In this document: positions 16,699-25,102 of the stretch, in pieces
Position numbering within the stretch: position 1 is the stretch's first letter
Layout of the letters: each line of letters begins with the position of its first letter
Source of the DNA: Christensenella minuta
Lineage (GTDB): Bacteria; Bacillota; Clostridia; Christensenellales; Christensenellaceae
NCBI RefSeq assembly: GCF_003628755.1
Contig: NZ_CP029256.1
Location: 2,623,585-2,687,584, forward strand
Reading direction: 5' to 3'
DNA: 64,000 nucleotides
Translations under genes and position numbers: made by a program
Notes under the pieces: generated by a model
Database searches by the model: none
The model's input: only the letters and a program-made list of their open reading frames with translations
Told to the model about the DNA's origin: nothing

Positions 16699-17385
16699 AT
16701 GATGGAACAATATTTTGAAATCCTGCAAAAAAATGAATTGTTTGAGGGAACGGATGAAGCGGAACTCCGGTCCATGCTTTCATGCCTCGGATATACGGTC
16801 AGGCAATATCCCAAAAATGATATGATCTGGAATGTGGGAGCAAAGGCCCAAAGCTTCGGCATCGTGCTGTGCGGACAGGCGCAGGTCATCCGCGAGGATT
16901 GGTTTGGTATGCGCAGCATCATTGCGGCGATCCCGCCGGGCGGTGTGTTTGGAGAGGCGTTCGCCTGTGCGGGCATTCCCAGAAGCCCGGTAGCCGTGCG
17001 CGCGGGGGCGGACAGCGCGGTGCTTTTTTTAAGCGCGGAAAAACTTCTCACCGTGTGCAGCAGCGCCTGCGGGTTCCACAGCAGGCTGATCCGCCGCCTT
17101 ACGCGGATGCTTGCCCTCAAGAATATCGAGCTCAACCGTAAGATCGAATTCATGAGCCGCCGCACGACAAAAGAAAAGCTTGAGGCCTACCTGCTTTCTG
17201 AATACGGCAGGCAAAAAAGCAACCCGTTCCTGATTGCGCTCGACCGCGCGGAACTTGCCGATTACCTCGGCGTAGACCGCAGCGCCATGTCGCGCGAGCT
17301 CTCGCGCATGAAGCGGGAGGGCGTCATCGATTATTGGAAAAACAGCTTTAAGATACTTGATTTTGAAACAATAAGGAAGAGCTGA
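16699..17385 (+). CDS. Crp/Fnr-family regulator, HcpR-like
   Basis: The 228-aa protein has an N-terminal cyclic-nucleotide-binding-fold sensor domain (about 10-125) and a long dimer helix. A C-terminal winged helix follows, with recognition helix DRSAMSRELSRMKREG (about 195-210). HcpR proteins of anaerobes sense NO and control hcp. Position next to hcp and the shared operator support that role. Cys residues occur, but the N-terminal Fnr four-Cys iron-sulfur motif is absent. ATG at 16702 is an equally good start. Confidence 0.85.
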   Translation: MMEQYFEILQKNELFEGTDEAELRSMLSCLGYTVRQYPKNDMIWNVGAKAQSFGIVLCGQAQVIREDWFGMRSIIAAIPPGGVFGEAFACAGIPRSPVAVRAGADSAVLFLSAEKLLTVCSSACGFHSRLIRRLTRMLALKNIELNRKIEFMSRRTTKEKLEAYLLSEYGRQKSNPFLIALDRAELADYLGVDRSAMSRELSRMKREGVIDYWKNSFKILDFETIRKS

Positions 17386-17419
17386 ATCAAATAAAAACCA
17401 CCGTAAACCTACAATTATT

Positions 17420-17593
17420 TTATTCATCATCAAACATCAAAGATTTATGAGGTGGGATTTTTAATACGCTTGCAATATCAAATAATGTATCAAGAGAAAT
17501 AGCTTTGTTGATATTAGGCGCCTCTGCATATCCTGTGAATGCGGCATTTCTACCTACCGCTTCCGCAAGATCCCCTGTGTCATTTGGCGGAGC
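17420..17593 (-). pseudogene. Remnant of an XRE-type HTH regulator
   Basis: The minus strand keeps the end of a helix-turn-helix protein: LAEAVGR, then NKAISLDTLFDIASVLKIPPHKSL and a stop at 17420-17422. That is the usual helix 4-5 part of a small XRE regulator. The front half is gone and there is no start; the region upstream is the end of the hydrolase gene. A+T content is higher than in the flanks. Confidence 0.45.
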
Positions 17594-18325
17594 TTATTTT
17601 CCTTGCATCCACTCCATGATTTGCCGTACGGCGATTTCCTGCTGCTCTTCGGGAAAGACCGCCGCCTCACCGTCTCCGTCCTGCGCTCCATAGCTGCCAA
17701 AACCCGCGTGGTTGCCGCCTTCGATTTCATAGAAAACGGTATCGCGGGGAAAAGAGGAAAGAGCCGCTTCATATTTTTCCCGGTTCAATACGCCGTCGGC
17801 CGAAGCCGTAAGGGAAAGCGCCCGCAGGCCGCTTGCGGAAAGGTCGGAATTGGGATACGCGGCGAGGAACACCACGCCCGAAATACGGTCGTCCTTCGCG
17901 GCGTAATCCGCCGCCATCACACCGCCGAGCGAATGTCCGCCGATAATCCAGGTTTTGATCTCCGGATGCGCGCCGATCACTCCTTCTGCGCCCCCGCTGT
18001 TAAATACCGCAAGGTCAAACGGCATCTTTACGATCACGGAGAGGACGCCCCCGTCCGCCAGCCCGTGCGCAAGCTGCGCATAGGCCTCCGCATCCACCTT
18101 GCCGCCCGGGTAGAAGATAAAGCCGGTGCTTTGCGGATTTTCAGCGGGCGTAAAGGTGATTTCGCTTCCGGTATCCGTTACGGTTACGCCGTCCGTACCT
18201 GAAAGCGCCCACAGGGCTTCGTCCGCCGCCGCGTGGTTTCCGGTCAGCAGGTAAATAAACATCGCGGCGGCGATCACGGTCACGGTCACAATAATAATGA
18301 TTTTCAGAAGACGTTTCTTTTTCAT
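17594..18325 (-). CDS. Membrane-anchored alpha/beta hydrolase
   Basis: The 243-aa protein has an N-terminal membrane helix (about 7-28, after MKKKRLLK) and an alpha/beta-hydrolase domain on the outside of the cell. The nucleophile elbow is GGHSLGG (about 136-142). The acid probably lies near YPNSDLS/TASADG, and the catalytic His in GGNHAGFG. The substrate is unknown; such extracellular PF12695-like hydrolases are often annotated as esterases. It follows the DUF5996 gene by 19 bp and is probably in the same operon. Confidence 0.78.
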   Translation of the reverse strand: MKKKRLLKIIIIVTVTVIAAAMFIYLLTGNHAAADEALWALSGTDGVTVTDTGSEITFTPAENPQSTGFIFYPGGKVDAEAYAQLAHGLADGGVLSVIVKMPFDLAVFNSGGAEGVIGAHPEIKTWIIGGHSLGGVMAADYAAKDDRISGVVFLAAYPNSDLSASGLRALSLTASADGVLNREKYEAALSSFPRDTVFYEIEGGNHAGFGSYGAQDGDGEAAVFPEEQQEIAVRQIMEWMQGK

Positions 18326-18344
18326 AAAACCTCTGTGGAACACC

Positions 18345-19253
18345 TTATTTCCACGAAGGGATGGTAAGCGGCTGCGTAAACCAGTCGATACATTCCCAAT
18401 TCTCGTGTCTGGTCACCTTGTCAAACGCGTTGCGGAAAAATTCGCGGACCGCAGCCGTGGGGTCGGGATAGGAAAGCGCGTCCTCGAGCGTGAAGAAATA
18501 TTCCATTTTCTGCGGGCTCCAGATCGCCTTATCCGGCGCAACGCCCTGCGCGGCCATATCGTCCTTGATAAAGGGATAGGGCATGATAAAGAACGAAGGG
18601 GCTGCGAGGGTGTCGTCCCCGGCCCAAAAACCGAACTCCATAAACTGTTCGTCAAATCCGTTCGCCTCGATCACGCCGCTGCCCGGGTAAGGGCTCGGTT
18701 TGCCGGAAAAAAGGATCGCCGAAACGTCGAACGTGCCCCAGAAAAACGAGGGGAGCAGCTTTTTCCCGCGGAAGGGCGATGTGAAATCGAGAAGCGCGTT
18801 ATGCGCGTACACATACATCTGGAAAAAATCCCGGGCGGCACAGCCGTCGTAATCCCTTTTATCGGTATCGTCGTAAAACGGGACCTTTGTTCCCATCTCC
18901 TGCGGGACCTCGTTGATGACCGTATCGCACATCAGCGTCCCCAGCATTTTTTTGAAGTCGTTGTAATATTCGCTTACGGACGTGTTGTTGCGCAGCGAAA
19001 AACCGGCCGTATCGCCGGAAATAGTCTGCGCGAATACGGTGGAAGTATCGAGGTTGAGCGCGATTGCAAAGCTGCGCTCGCCGTGGGGGATAAGGCCGGT
19101 CGTCAGTCCCTGCGGGGTAAGGTGCAGAACCACATGCCCCCATTCGGGCTGCGCGGGCATCCGCACAAGCTTCACCTTGCCCATCATCTGCGCGATCATG
19201 TGCAGGGTATACGCCGTCTGCGTCCATTCATTGTAATTGATTACTTTTTCCAT
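18345..19253 (-). CDS. DUF5996-family protein
   Basis: The 302-aa protein matches what I know of the DUF5996 family: an N-terminal beta sheet with LHMIAQMMGKVKL, WGHVVLHLTPQGL and SFAIALNL, a central YYNDFKKML, and a C-terminal half with FFWGTFDVSA and PYPFIKDD. The biochemical role is unknown. It is soluble with no signal peptide. The ribosome site is AGGAGG, 10 nt upstream. Confidence 0.7.
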   Translation of the reverse strand: MEKVINYNEWTQTAYTLHMIAQMMGKVKLVRMPAQPEWGHVVLHLTPQGLTTGLIPHGERSFAIALNLDTSTVFAQTISGDTAGFSLRNNTSVSEYYNDFKKMLGTLMCDTVINEVPQEMGTKVPFYDDTDKRDYDGCAARDFFQMYVYAHNALLDFTSPFRGKKLLPSFFWGTFDVSAILFSGKPSPYPGSGVIEANGFDEQFMEFGFWAGDDTLAAPSFFIMPYPFIKDDMAAQGVAPDKAIWSPQKMEYFFTLEDALSYPDPTAAVREFFRNAFDKVTRHENWECIDWFTQPLTIPSWK

Positions 19254-19347
19254 AATAAAAAACCTCCTGAATTCGATTGCTCCGGAGGCTTATCGCCGCA
19301 GCACATGCCTTTCGGCCCGATTACTGCCTGCGTTCCGCACAGGCCGG

Positions 19348-19512
19348 TCAGGATTTCTTTTTGTCCGCATGCGGACAATTTGCACAGCCGCTCCGGCTGC
19401 GGTTGCATTCGCTGCAGCCGACGCACTCGCCCTTTTTCCGCTTTTTCACGATATACGTAATGGCAGCGGCAGCCGCAGCCAAAACCGCGATCATTAAAAT
19501 AACATCGGTCAT
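19348..19512 (-). CDS. FeoB-associated Cys-rich membrane protein
   Basis: A 54-aa protein has one N-terminal membrane helix (about 4-22), a Lys/Arg stop-transfer (KKRKKG) and a Cys-rich tail with CVGCSEC and CANC motifs. This is the PF12669 pattern, typically encoded after feoB in Firmicutes. It is thought to assist ferrous iron transport, perhaps as a metal or redox partner of FeoB. It starts 6 bp after the feoB stop. Confidence 0.85.
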   Translation of the reverse strand: MTDVILMIAVLAAAAAAITYIVKKRKKGECVGCSECNRSRSGCANCPHADKKKS

Positions 19513-19518
19513 ATTCCA

Positions 19519-21516
19519 TCATCCGCCTAGAAATAGCGAGCCGGCCTGGAAAATAATGAACGCGACCACCCAGGCCGCAAGAGTCTGGTAAATGATCGTA
19601 AGCACCGCGTTTTTTCCGCCCAGCTCGCGCTTTGTCGTTGCGACCGCCGCGATACACGGCATGTACAACAAGACAAACGACAGGAACGAGTATGCGGAAA
19701 GCGGCGTGAAAAGCGTTGTCAGCACCTGTTCGCCTCCGGTCAGCACCGACAATGTACTTATAACCGTTTCCTTGGCGGTTAAACCGGTAATAAGCGCTGT
19801 CCCGGCCTGCCAGCTGCCGAAGCCGAGCGGCGCAAACACCGGGGCGATCGCCCGTCCGATGTCCGCGAGGATGCTCTGGCTATTGTCCGTGACAAAATTG
19901 AATTGGAAGTCAAACGACTGCAAAAACCAAATGACGATGCTCGCGAGGAAAATGATGGTGAACGCGCGCACCAGAAAATCCTTGGCCTTCTCCCACATGT
20001 GCAGCAGCACGCTTTTTGGGGAGGGCAGGCGGTAGGCGGGCAGCTCGAGCACAAACGGCACGGGATTGCCCTTGAAAAGCGTCTTTTTAAACAATAAGCC
20101 GGTCAAAATAGCGACCACGATCCCAAGCAGGTAAAGCGAGATCATCACCAACGCTTGGTTCTGCGTAAAAAACGCCGCGGTAAACAGCGCGTAAATGGGC
20201 ACCTTGGCCCCGCATGACATGAACGGCGTAATCAGGATGGTGAGCTTCCTGTCCCGGTCGCTCGCCAGCGTCCGTGCCGACATAATCGCCGGAACGCTGC
20301 ACCCGAAACCGATCAGCATAGGCACGAAAGAGCGCCCCGAAAGGCCGATTTTCCGCAGGGAACTATCCATCACAAAGGCGACGCGCGCCATATATCCCGA
20401 ATCCTCGAGGATCGAGAGAAAGAAAAACAGGATCACGATCACGGGCAGGAACGAAAGCACCGTACCGACGCCCGTAAACACTCCGTCGATGATAAAGGAG
20501 TGCATCCACAGGGAAACGCCCGCCCCCGTAAGCGCCGCGTCCGCCGCGTCCGTCACAAAAGCGATCCCCTCCTCGAATGCGCCCGATAAAAAGCCGCCGA
20601 TAGGCCCGAACGTCAGGTAAAAAATGAACGCCATAATTCCAACGAAAATCGGGATCGCCCAGATTTTATGGGTAAGGATTTTATCGATTTTTATGGAACG
20701 CTGCATCTCGCGCGTGCCGCTTTTTTGGCTGACGCAGTCGTCGTACAGTTGCTCGATGAACTGGTAGCGCATATCGGCAAGGGCCGCCTCGCGGTCCGTG
20801 CCCGTGCCTTCCTCCATCTGGTCGATGATGTGCTGCAAAATATCTTTATCCGATTCGTCGAGCTCAAGCACCTCTTCAAGGGGCGCGTCGCCCTCAATCA
20901 GCTTGGATGCCGCAAACCGTGCGGGATATCCCGCGGCGGCGGCGTGGTCCTCGATCAGGTGCTTGGCGGCGTGCAGCGCCTTGTGCACCTCGCCCTCGCA
21001 GAAGTCTGTCCGCTTTGGCAGCTGCCGCGCCTTGATTACGCGCCGCAGCTCCTCCACCAGTTCTTCCACGCCCTGGTTTTTGGCGGCAGAGATTGGCACG
21101 ACGGGCACGCCGAGTTCCCCGCTTAATTTTTTGATGTCAATGGCAATACCGCTCGCGCGCACCTCGTCCATCATGTTGAGGGCGATAACCATCGGGTGGC
21201 CAAGCTCGATCAGCTGCAGCGTCAGGTACAGGTTGCGCTGCAGGTTCGTCGCGTCCACGATGTTGAGGATCGCGTCGGGATTCTGCTTGATGATAAAATC
21301 GCGCGAAACGATCTCTTCGGGCGTGTAGGGGGACAGGGAATAGATGCCGGGCAGGTCCACGACAGACATGTCCTTTTCGCCCTTGATCCGGCCCTCCTTG
21401 TGCTCCACTGTAACGCCGGGGAAATTGCCCACATGCTGGCTTGAGCCCGTGAGCTGGTTGAATAATGTAGTTTTGCCGCAATTCTGGTTTCCGGCAAGCG
21501 CAATCAGGATACTCAT
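19519..21516 (-). CDS. feoB: Ferrous iron transporter B
   Basis: The 665-aa protein has an N-terminal G domain: G1 GNQNCGKTT (9-17), switch NFPGVTVEHKEG, G3 DLPGIY, and G4 in the NMMDE position. A helical GDI-like segment follows, then a polytopic membrane domain with paired gate regions and the Cys-containing GCSVPAIMSART and SCGAKVPIY motifs. It imports Fe2+ across the membrane, driven by GTP hydrolysis. The start at 21516 overlaps feoA by 4 bp (ATGA) and follows GGGGAGG. Confidence 0.96.
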   Translation of the reverse strand: MSILIALAGNQNCGKTTLFNQLTGSSQHVGNFPGVTVEHKEGRIKGEKDMSVVDLPGIYSLSPYTPEEIVSRDFIIKQNPDAILNIVDATNLQRNLYLTLQLIELGHPMVIALNMMDEVRASGIAIDIKKLSGELGVPVVPISAAKNQGVEELVEELRRVIKARQLPKRTDFCEGEVHKALHAAKHLIEDHAAAAGYPARFAASKLIEGDAPLEEVLELDESDKDILQHIIDQMEEGTGTDREAALADMRYQFIEQLYDDCVSQKSGTREMQRSIKIDKILTHKIWAIPIFVGIMAFIFYLTFGPIGGFLSGAFEEGIAFVTDAADAALTGAGVSLWMHSFIIDGVFTGVGTVLSFLPVIVILFFFLSILEDSGYMARVAFVMDSSLRKIGLSGRSFVPMLIGFGCSVPAIMSARTLASDRDRKLTILITPFMSCGAKVPIYALFTAAFFTQNQALVMISLYLLGIVVAILTGLLFKKTLFKGNPVPFVLELPAYRLPSPKSVLLHMWEKAKDFLVRAFTIIFLASIVIWFLQSFDFQFNFVTDNSQSILADIGRAIAPVFAPLGFGSWQAGTALITGLTAKETVISTLSVLTGGEQVLTTLFTPLSAYSFLSFVLLYMPCIAAVATTKRELGGKNAVLTIIYQTLAAWVVAFIIFQAGSLFLGG

Positions 21517-21794
21517 GCGGTGCGGCCTCCCCTGCGGCGGCGGCACCGCGTGCATTCCTGCGCCGCGTCCCCGGTCAGTATTTCGATTTCGGCCGCGTCG
21601 TCCTTCCTGAGCGTAAGCTGGTATCCGCGGATATGAATTTCGATCGGATCGCCGGACGGCGCCATTTTTTGGACCATTACGCACGTCCCGGGCGTAAGTC
21701 CCATTTCAAGCAGGCGGCGCCGAAGCGCACCCCGCCCGCCCACCGCGCGTATCACGCCAGACTCGCCGGGCTTCAATTGATCTAGTGTATTCAT
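21513..21794 (-). CDS. feoA: FeoA, SH3-fold partner of FeoB
   Basis: The 93-aa protein has the FeoA core LDQLKPGESGVIRAVGG and RRRLLEMGLTPGT, then PIEIHIRGYQLTLRKDDAAEI. A short Cys-containing, Arg-rich tail (ECTRCRRRR) follows. It interacts with the FeoB G domain. The start is chosen for GGGAGG at 21803-21808; upstream codons would run through a leader hairpin. Confidence 0.92.
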   Translation of the reverse strand: MNTLDQLKPGESGVIRAVGGRGALRRRLLEMGLTPGTCVMVQKMAPSGDPIEIHIRGYQLTLRKDDAAEIEILTGDAAQECTRCRRRRGGRTA

Positions 21795-21802
21795 TTGGGT
21801 CG

Positions 21803-21924
21803 ACCTCCCGGCATTAGCCGCAGCTAATGCCAATCCGTAAAAGAGGAGTTTTGAGGCCCCATTTCCTCGAAACTCCTACCGTTCTTCTGTTTCTAATGGT
21901 ACTGGAAAACCCGGTCGTTGTCAA
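21803..21924 (-). promoter_or_regulatory. feoAB promoter and hairpin-rich leader
   Basis: On the minus strand TTGACA (21919-21924), a 17-bp spacer and TACCAT (21896-21901) form the promoter. The leader then folds into a 13-bp hairpin (about 21846-21878) followed by CTTTT. A second, perfect 9-bp hairpin (21810-21831) directly abuts the GGGAGG ribosome site. The layout suggests attenuation or ribosome-site control. I see no match to a known riboswitch core. Confidence 0.55.
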
Positions 21925-22112
21925 TCGGGACAAGAATTTTCACAAAAAAACGGCGCTGCTTTTTTGTTGAGATAGCGGGGCCGGCGTTTTTCGCTTTTCT
22001 GCGGGAAAGGATTCAAAGAAAAGGACAGGGAAAAAAACGGGTCCGTCACTCACGCCGCCTCCGGGCGCTTGGGAGGGGGATAAAAAGTGCCCACTATAAA
22101 AACAGGCCGCCG

Positions 22113-22907
22113 TCACGTCACATCCGCCCCAAATACGTACGTCGCGAGCAGCGCGAGCGATTCGCGCATATAAGAGGGCGGGGCGGTGTAGACCAGCGTC
22201 CGCCACGCAAGGCCGTGCACGTCCGTCATCCCTACGGACTGCGCGTTGAGGTATCCGCGCAGGATGTGGTAATCGTTGGTCACGAACACAGTCGAATAAT
22301 TTCCCTCTCCGAACCGTTCGTCGAGTATTTTTTTGGAATTGGTGAAATTCTGGTGCGTGCTGCGCGACTGGTCCTCTACTAGGATGCGGCTTTCGCCGAT
22401 CCCGTGACTGACGAGGTAGTCCCGCATGGCGTGCGCTTCGGGGATATCCTCCTGCGGGCCCTGCCCGCCGCTCGCCACAATAACCGCCTCCGGGTTGCGC
22501 TGCGCATATTCTATCGCCGTATCGAGCCTTCGCGCGAGCGTGTCCGAAGGCTCTTTGCCCTTCAAAGCCGCGCCGAGCACCAGCACCGCGTCCGCGTTTT
22601 CGGGCGGGACGGCATTTGCCGCCGTCCCCATCATAATGCCGGATACGGTAAAAACGCCGATGAGGAATAAATAGCCGATGATAAAGACCCACTTAACTGC
22701 CTTGCCGATGCCGTGCGAAAACCACGCGTTCAGCCAAGGCGCAAAAATCCCGTAAATAAGGAGCGGCAGCCCGAGAAGGCCGGGCAATATGTTGCCGAGG
22801 TTGAAGTTGTTGATGCTGAGCAGCACGCAGGAATACGCCGTGAGCAGCAGCCCGAGGACCAGCAGTATGACGCGCAGCAGCTTCAATGCCTTTTTTTTCT
22901 TTTCCAT
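22113..22907 (-). CDS. YdcF/SanA-like DUF218 membrane protein
   Basis: The 264-aa protein has three or four N-terminal helices (about 8-100) and a DUF218 domain: ADAVLVLGAALKGKEPSDTLARRL (around 110-133), VIVASGGQG, and EDQSRSTHQNF. These motifs define the ElyC/SanA/YdcF family, linked to envelope polysaccharide metabolism. The start at 22907 follows AAAAGGCGGG. Confidence 0.85.
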   Translation of the reverse strand: MEKKKKALKLLRVILLVLGLLLTAYSCVLLSINNFNLGNILPGLLGLPLLIYGIFAPWLNAWFSHGIGKAVKWVFIIGYLFLIGVFTVSGIMMGTAANAVPPENADAVLVLGAALKGKEPSDTLARRLDTAIEYAQRNPEAVIVASGGQGPQEDIPEAHAMRDYLVSHGIGESRILVEDQSRSTHQNFTNSKKILDERFGEGNYSTVFVTNDYHILRGYLNAQSVGMTDVHGLAWRTLVYTAPPSYMRESLALLATYVFGADVT

Positions 22908-23042
22908 AAACCCGCCTTTTTTCCGTGCTTCGTTTTTTGTTATGATACAAGGCCGCAAAAAAGATGTCAACCGGCTGCGGCGTATCTTCACGGAAGCTTC
23001 ATAATCAAAAACAGGGCGGGAGGGGCCGCCCCAAAGCGGTTT

Positions 23043-24938
23043 CTATTTTTCCTTCACGATACCCTCGCGGTATGCGGTAAGAAGCGCGGTAAGGTCGTCG
23101 ATATCCCGCTGGAGCGCGCGCCCGACGTCCGTTTCGCCCACCGTGATGCGCGCCTGCGCCGTATCGAACACCACGTAAGTGGAAAGGATGTCCTTGTTGC
23201 TCTTCACCGCGTCCGAAAGCCCGGGAAACGGCTCATGGGAAACGAGGCGGATACCGTAGGAGTTATAAAACATCGTATATCCCGCGATGCCCGTCTGTTC
23301 CTGGTACGCCCGGCAGAACCCGCCGTCGATCACGATGGCCTTGCCGCCGCCGCGCACGGGAAGCTCGCCCTCGCGCGCGCGTACGGGTACATGCCCGTTC
23401 ACAATGTGCGAGTATTGCCCCGTAAGCCCGAATTCCGCAAGGATTTTCCCGCACATTTCCGGATCCTCGATAAACCTGTAATAGGGGTCTTTTTCCTCCT
23501 GCCATGCCGCCTTGTCGTCAATGAACATGCGCTCGAAAGTGGCGATCTTCGAACGCCCAAACAGCGGCGAACGCCTGCCGCACCATAAATACCACAGGAA
23601 ATCCCTGCCATACTGCCGCGCCGCCGTCCCTTCCTTGGCATAATATCCCTGCCGGGCGAGCGCGTCCGAATAATCCATCAGCGCCTTGCCGGAAAGCTTC
23701 CGTTCCCCGGTGTCAAATTCGTAAAACGCGCCGTCCTCCGTCATGGGAATGCACCCGTGGAACAGCAGGTTCCCGTTGAATGTCAGGTAAAGGCTGCCCT
23801 GCGAAAAGAGGAATTTTATATGCCGCTGGAGCTTCTCGCTCTGCGTGAACGAGTAAATCAGCTGCGCCACCACGTCCGCTTCCCCCGGCGTAAGGTCGTA
23901 AGGATGCTCCGGGTCCACGGTGGGGAAGTCATGGTCGTTGAGCCTGTATTTTGTGCCGCCCAGCGTCACAGTCATATCCGAAAAGTCGATCTTATCCAGC
24001 AGCAGCCGGTCCTCCATGCCGTATTCCGGGTGCCGCATGACCACCTGCCCTTCCAGCTTGAACTGGATAACGGCAATGGCCTTGTGCATGTGGTCGAGAA
24101 GGTCGGTGTCGTCCGTATAAGTTTCCTGCGCGAACAGGGCGAGCGGCCGCAGGTTGATGCCGTAAGCCGTTTCTACAAAATCAATGTTGGAATATTTGGT
24201 GCTGATGTTGAGCACGCACGCAATGCACGCTCCGCTTCCGGCGGCTGCGCCCATCCACAGAATGTCGTGGTTGCCCCACTGGATATCTACCGCGTGGTGC
24301 GCCATCAGCTTGTCTAGGATCACGTCCGCGTGCGGTCCCCGGTCAAACACATCGCCCACCACATGCAAATGGTCCACCACAAGGCGCTTGATGACGGACG
24401 CGAGCGCAATGATAAACGCGTCCGCCCGGCCGATATCCGTGATGGTGGAAATAATATGCTCGTAATAGCCCTGCTTGTCTTTGTCGTCCGCCGAGGTATG
24501 CAAAAGCTCATCGATAATGTACTCAAAATCCTTGGGCAGCGCCTTCCTCACCTTGGACCGCGTATACTTGGAGGCGCACAGCCGGCACACCTCGATCATG
24601 CGGTACAGCGTGATCTGGTACCATTCGTCGTCGATCTCCCTGCGCAGCTCCTCCAGCTTGCGGTCGGGATAATAGATCAGCGTACACAGCTCGGTGCGCT
24701 CCCGGGTAGACAGCGTCTTCTCAAACAGGCGGTCCACCTTCTCGCGGATCACGCCCGACGCATTGTTCAGAATGTGGCAGAAGGCTTCGTCCTCGCCGTG
24801 GATATCGCTCACGAAATGCTCCGTGCCCTTTGGAAGGTTGAGGATTGCGTTGAGGTTGATGATCTCCGTGCAAGCCGCCTGCACCGTGGGATATTTCTGC
24901 GATAAAAGCTCCAAATATTTGACGTCCGGTTTCGACAT
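23043..24938 (-). CDS. fbp: Fructose-1,6-bisphosphatase, class III
   Basis: The 631-aa protein is the Firmicutes-type FBPase (FBPase_2), a metallophosphatase that hydrolyses fructose 1,6-bisphosphate in gluconeogenesis. The calcineurin-like metal motifs are SDIHGE (44-49), GDVFDRGPH (about 195-203) and GNHD (about 222-225), and the later His of NGHVPV fits. Length matches the family (about 640-670). The start follows CGAGGAAA. It is divergent from the methionine-cycle gene. Confidence 0.95.
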   Translation of the reverse strand: MSKPDVKYLELLSQKYPTVQAACTEIINLNAILNLPKGTEHFVSDIHGEDEAFCHILNNASGVIREKVDRLFEKTLSTRERTELCTLIYYPDRKLEELRREIDDEWYQITLYRMIEVCRLCASKYTRSKVRKALPKDFEYIIDELLHTSADDKDKQGYYEHIISTITDIGRADAFIIALASVIKRLVVDHLHVVGDVFDRGPHADVILDKLMAHHAVDIQWGNHDILWMGAAAGSGACIACVLNISTKYSNIDFVETAYGINLRPLALFAQETYTDDTDLLDHMHKAIAVIQFKLEGQVVMRHPEYGMEDRLLLDKIDFSDMTVTLGGTKYRLNDHDFPTVDPEHPYDLTPGEADVVAQLIYSFTQSEKLQRHIKFLFSQGSLYLTFNGNLLFHGCIPMTEDGAFYEFDTGERKLSGKALMDYSDALARQGYYAKEGTAARQYGRDFLWYLWCGRRSPLFGRSKIATFERMFIDDKAAWQEEKDPYYRFIEDPEMCGKILAEFGLTGQYSHIVNGHVPVRAREGELPVRGGGKAIVIDGGFCRAYQEQTGIAGYTMFYNSYGIRLVSHEPFPGLSDAVKSNKDILSTYVVFDTAQARITVGETDVGRALQRDIDDLTALLTAYREGIVKEK

Positions 24939-25102
24939 GGTTTTACTTTTTTCCTCGAATCAGGTGTTTTGATGTGATTTTATTCCAAGTATTCACAACT
25001 ATAGTATAGTTTAACCTAAAATTTGTGAAATAGGAATGAATTTTATCAAATTATTGCGGTAAAATTATGATATAATGGCGTAGATGTAAGAAGGAGTGAA
25101 CA

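Noticed and set aside
24939-25102. SAM or B12 riboswitch before the methionine-cycle gene
   Set aside because: The 164-bp gap is A+T rich and shows neither the SAM-I core nor a cobalamin box; it looks like two divergent promoters.
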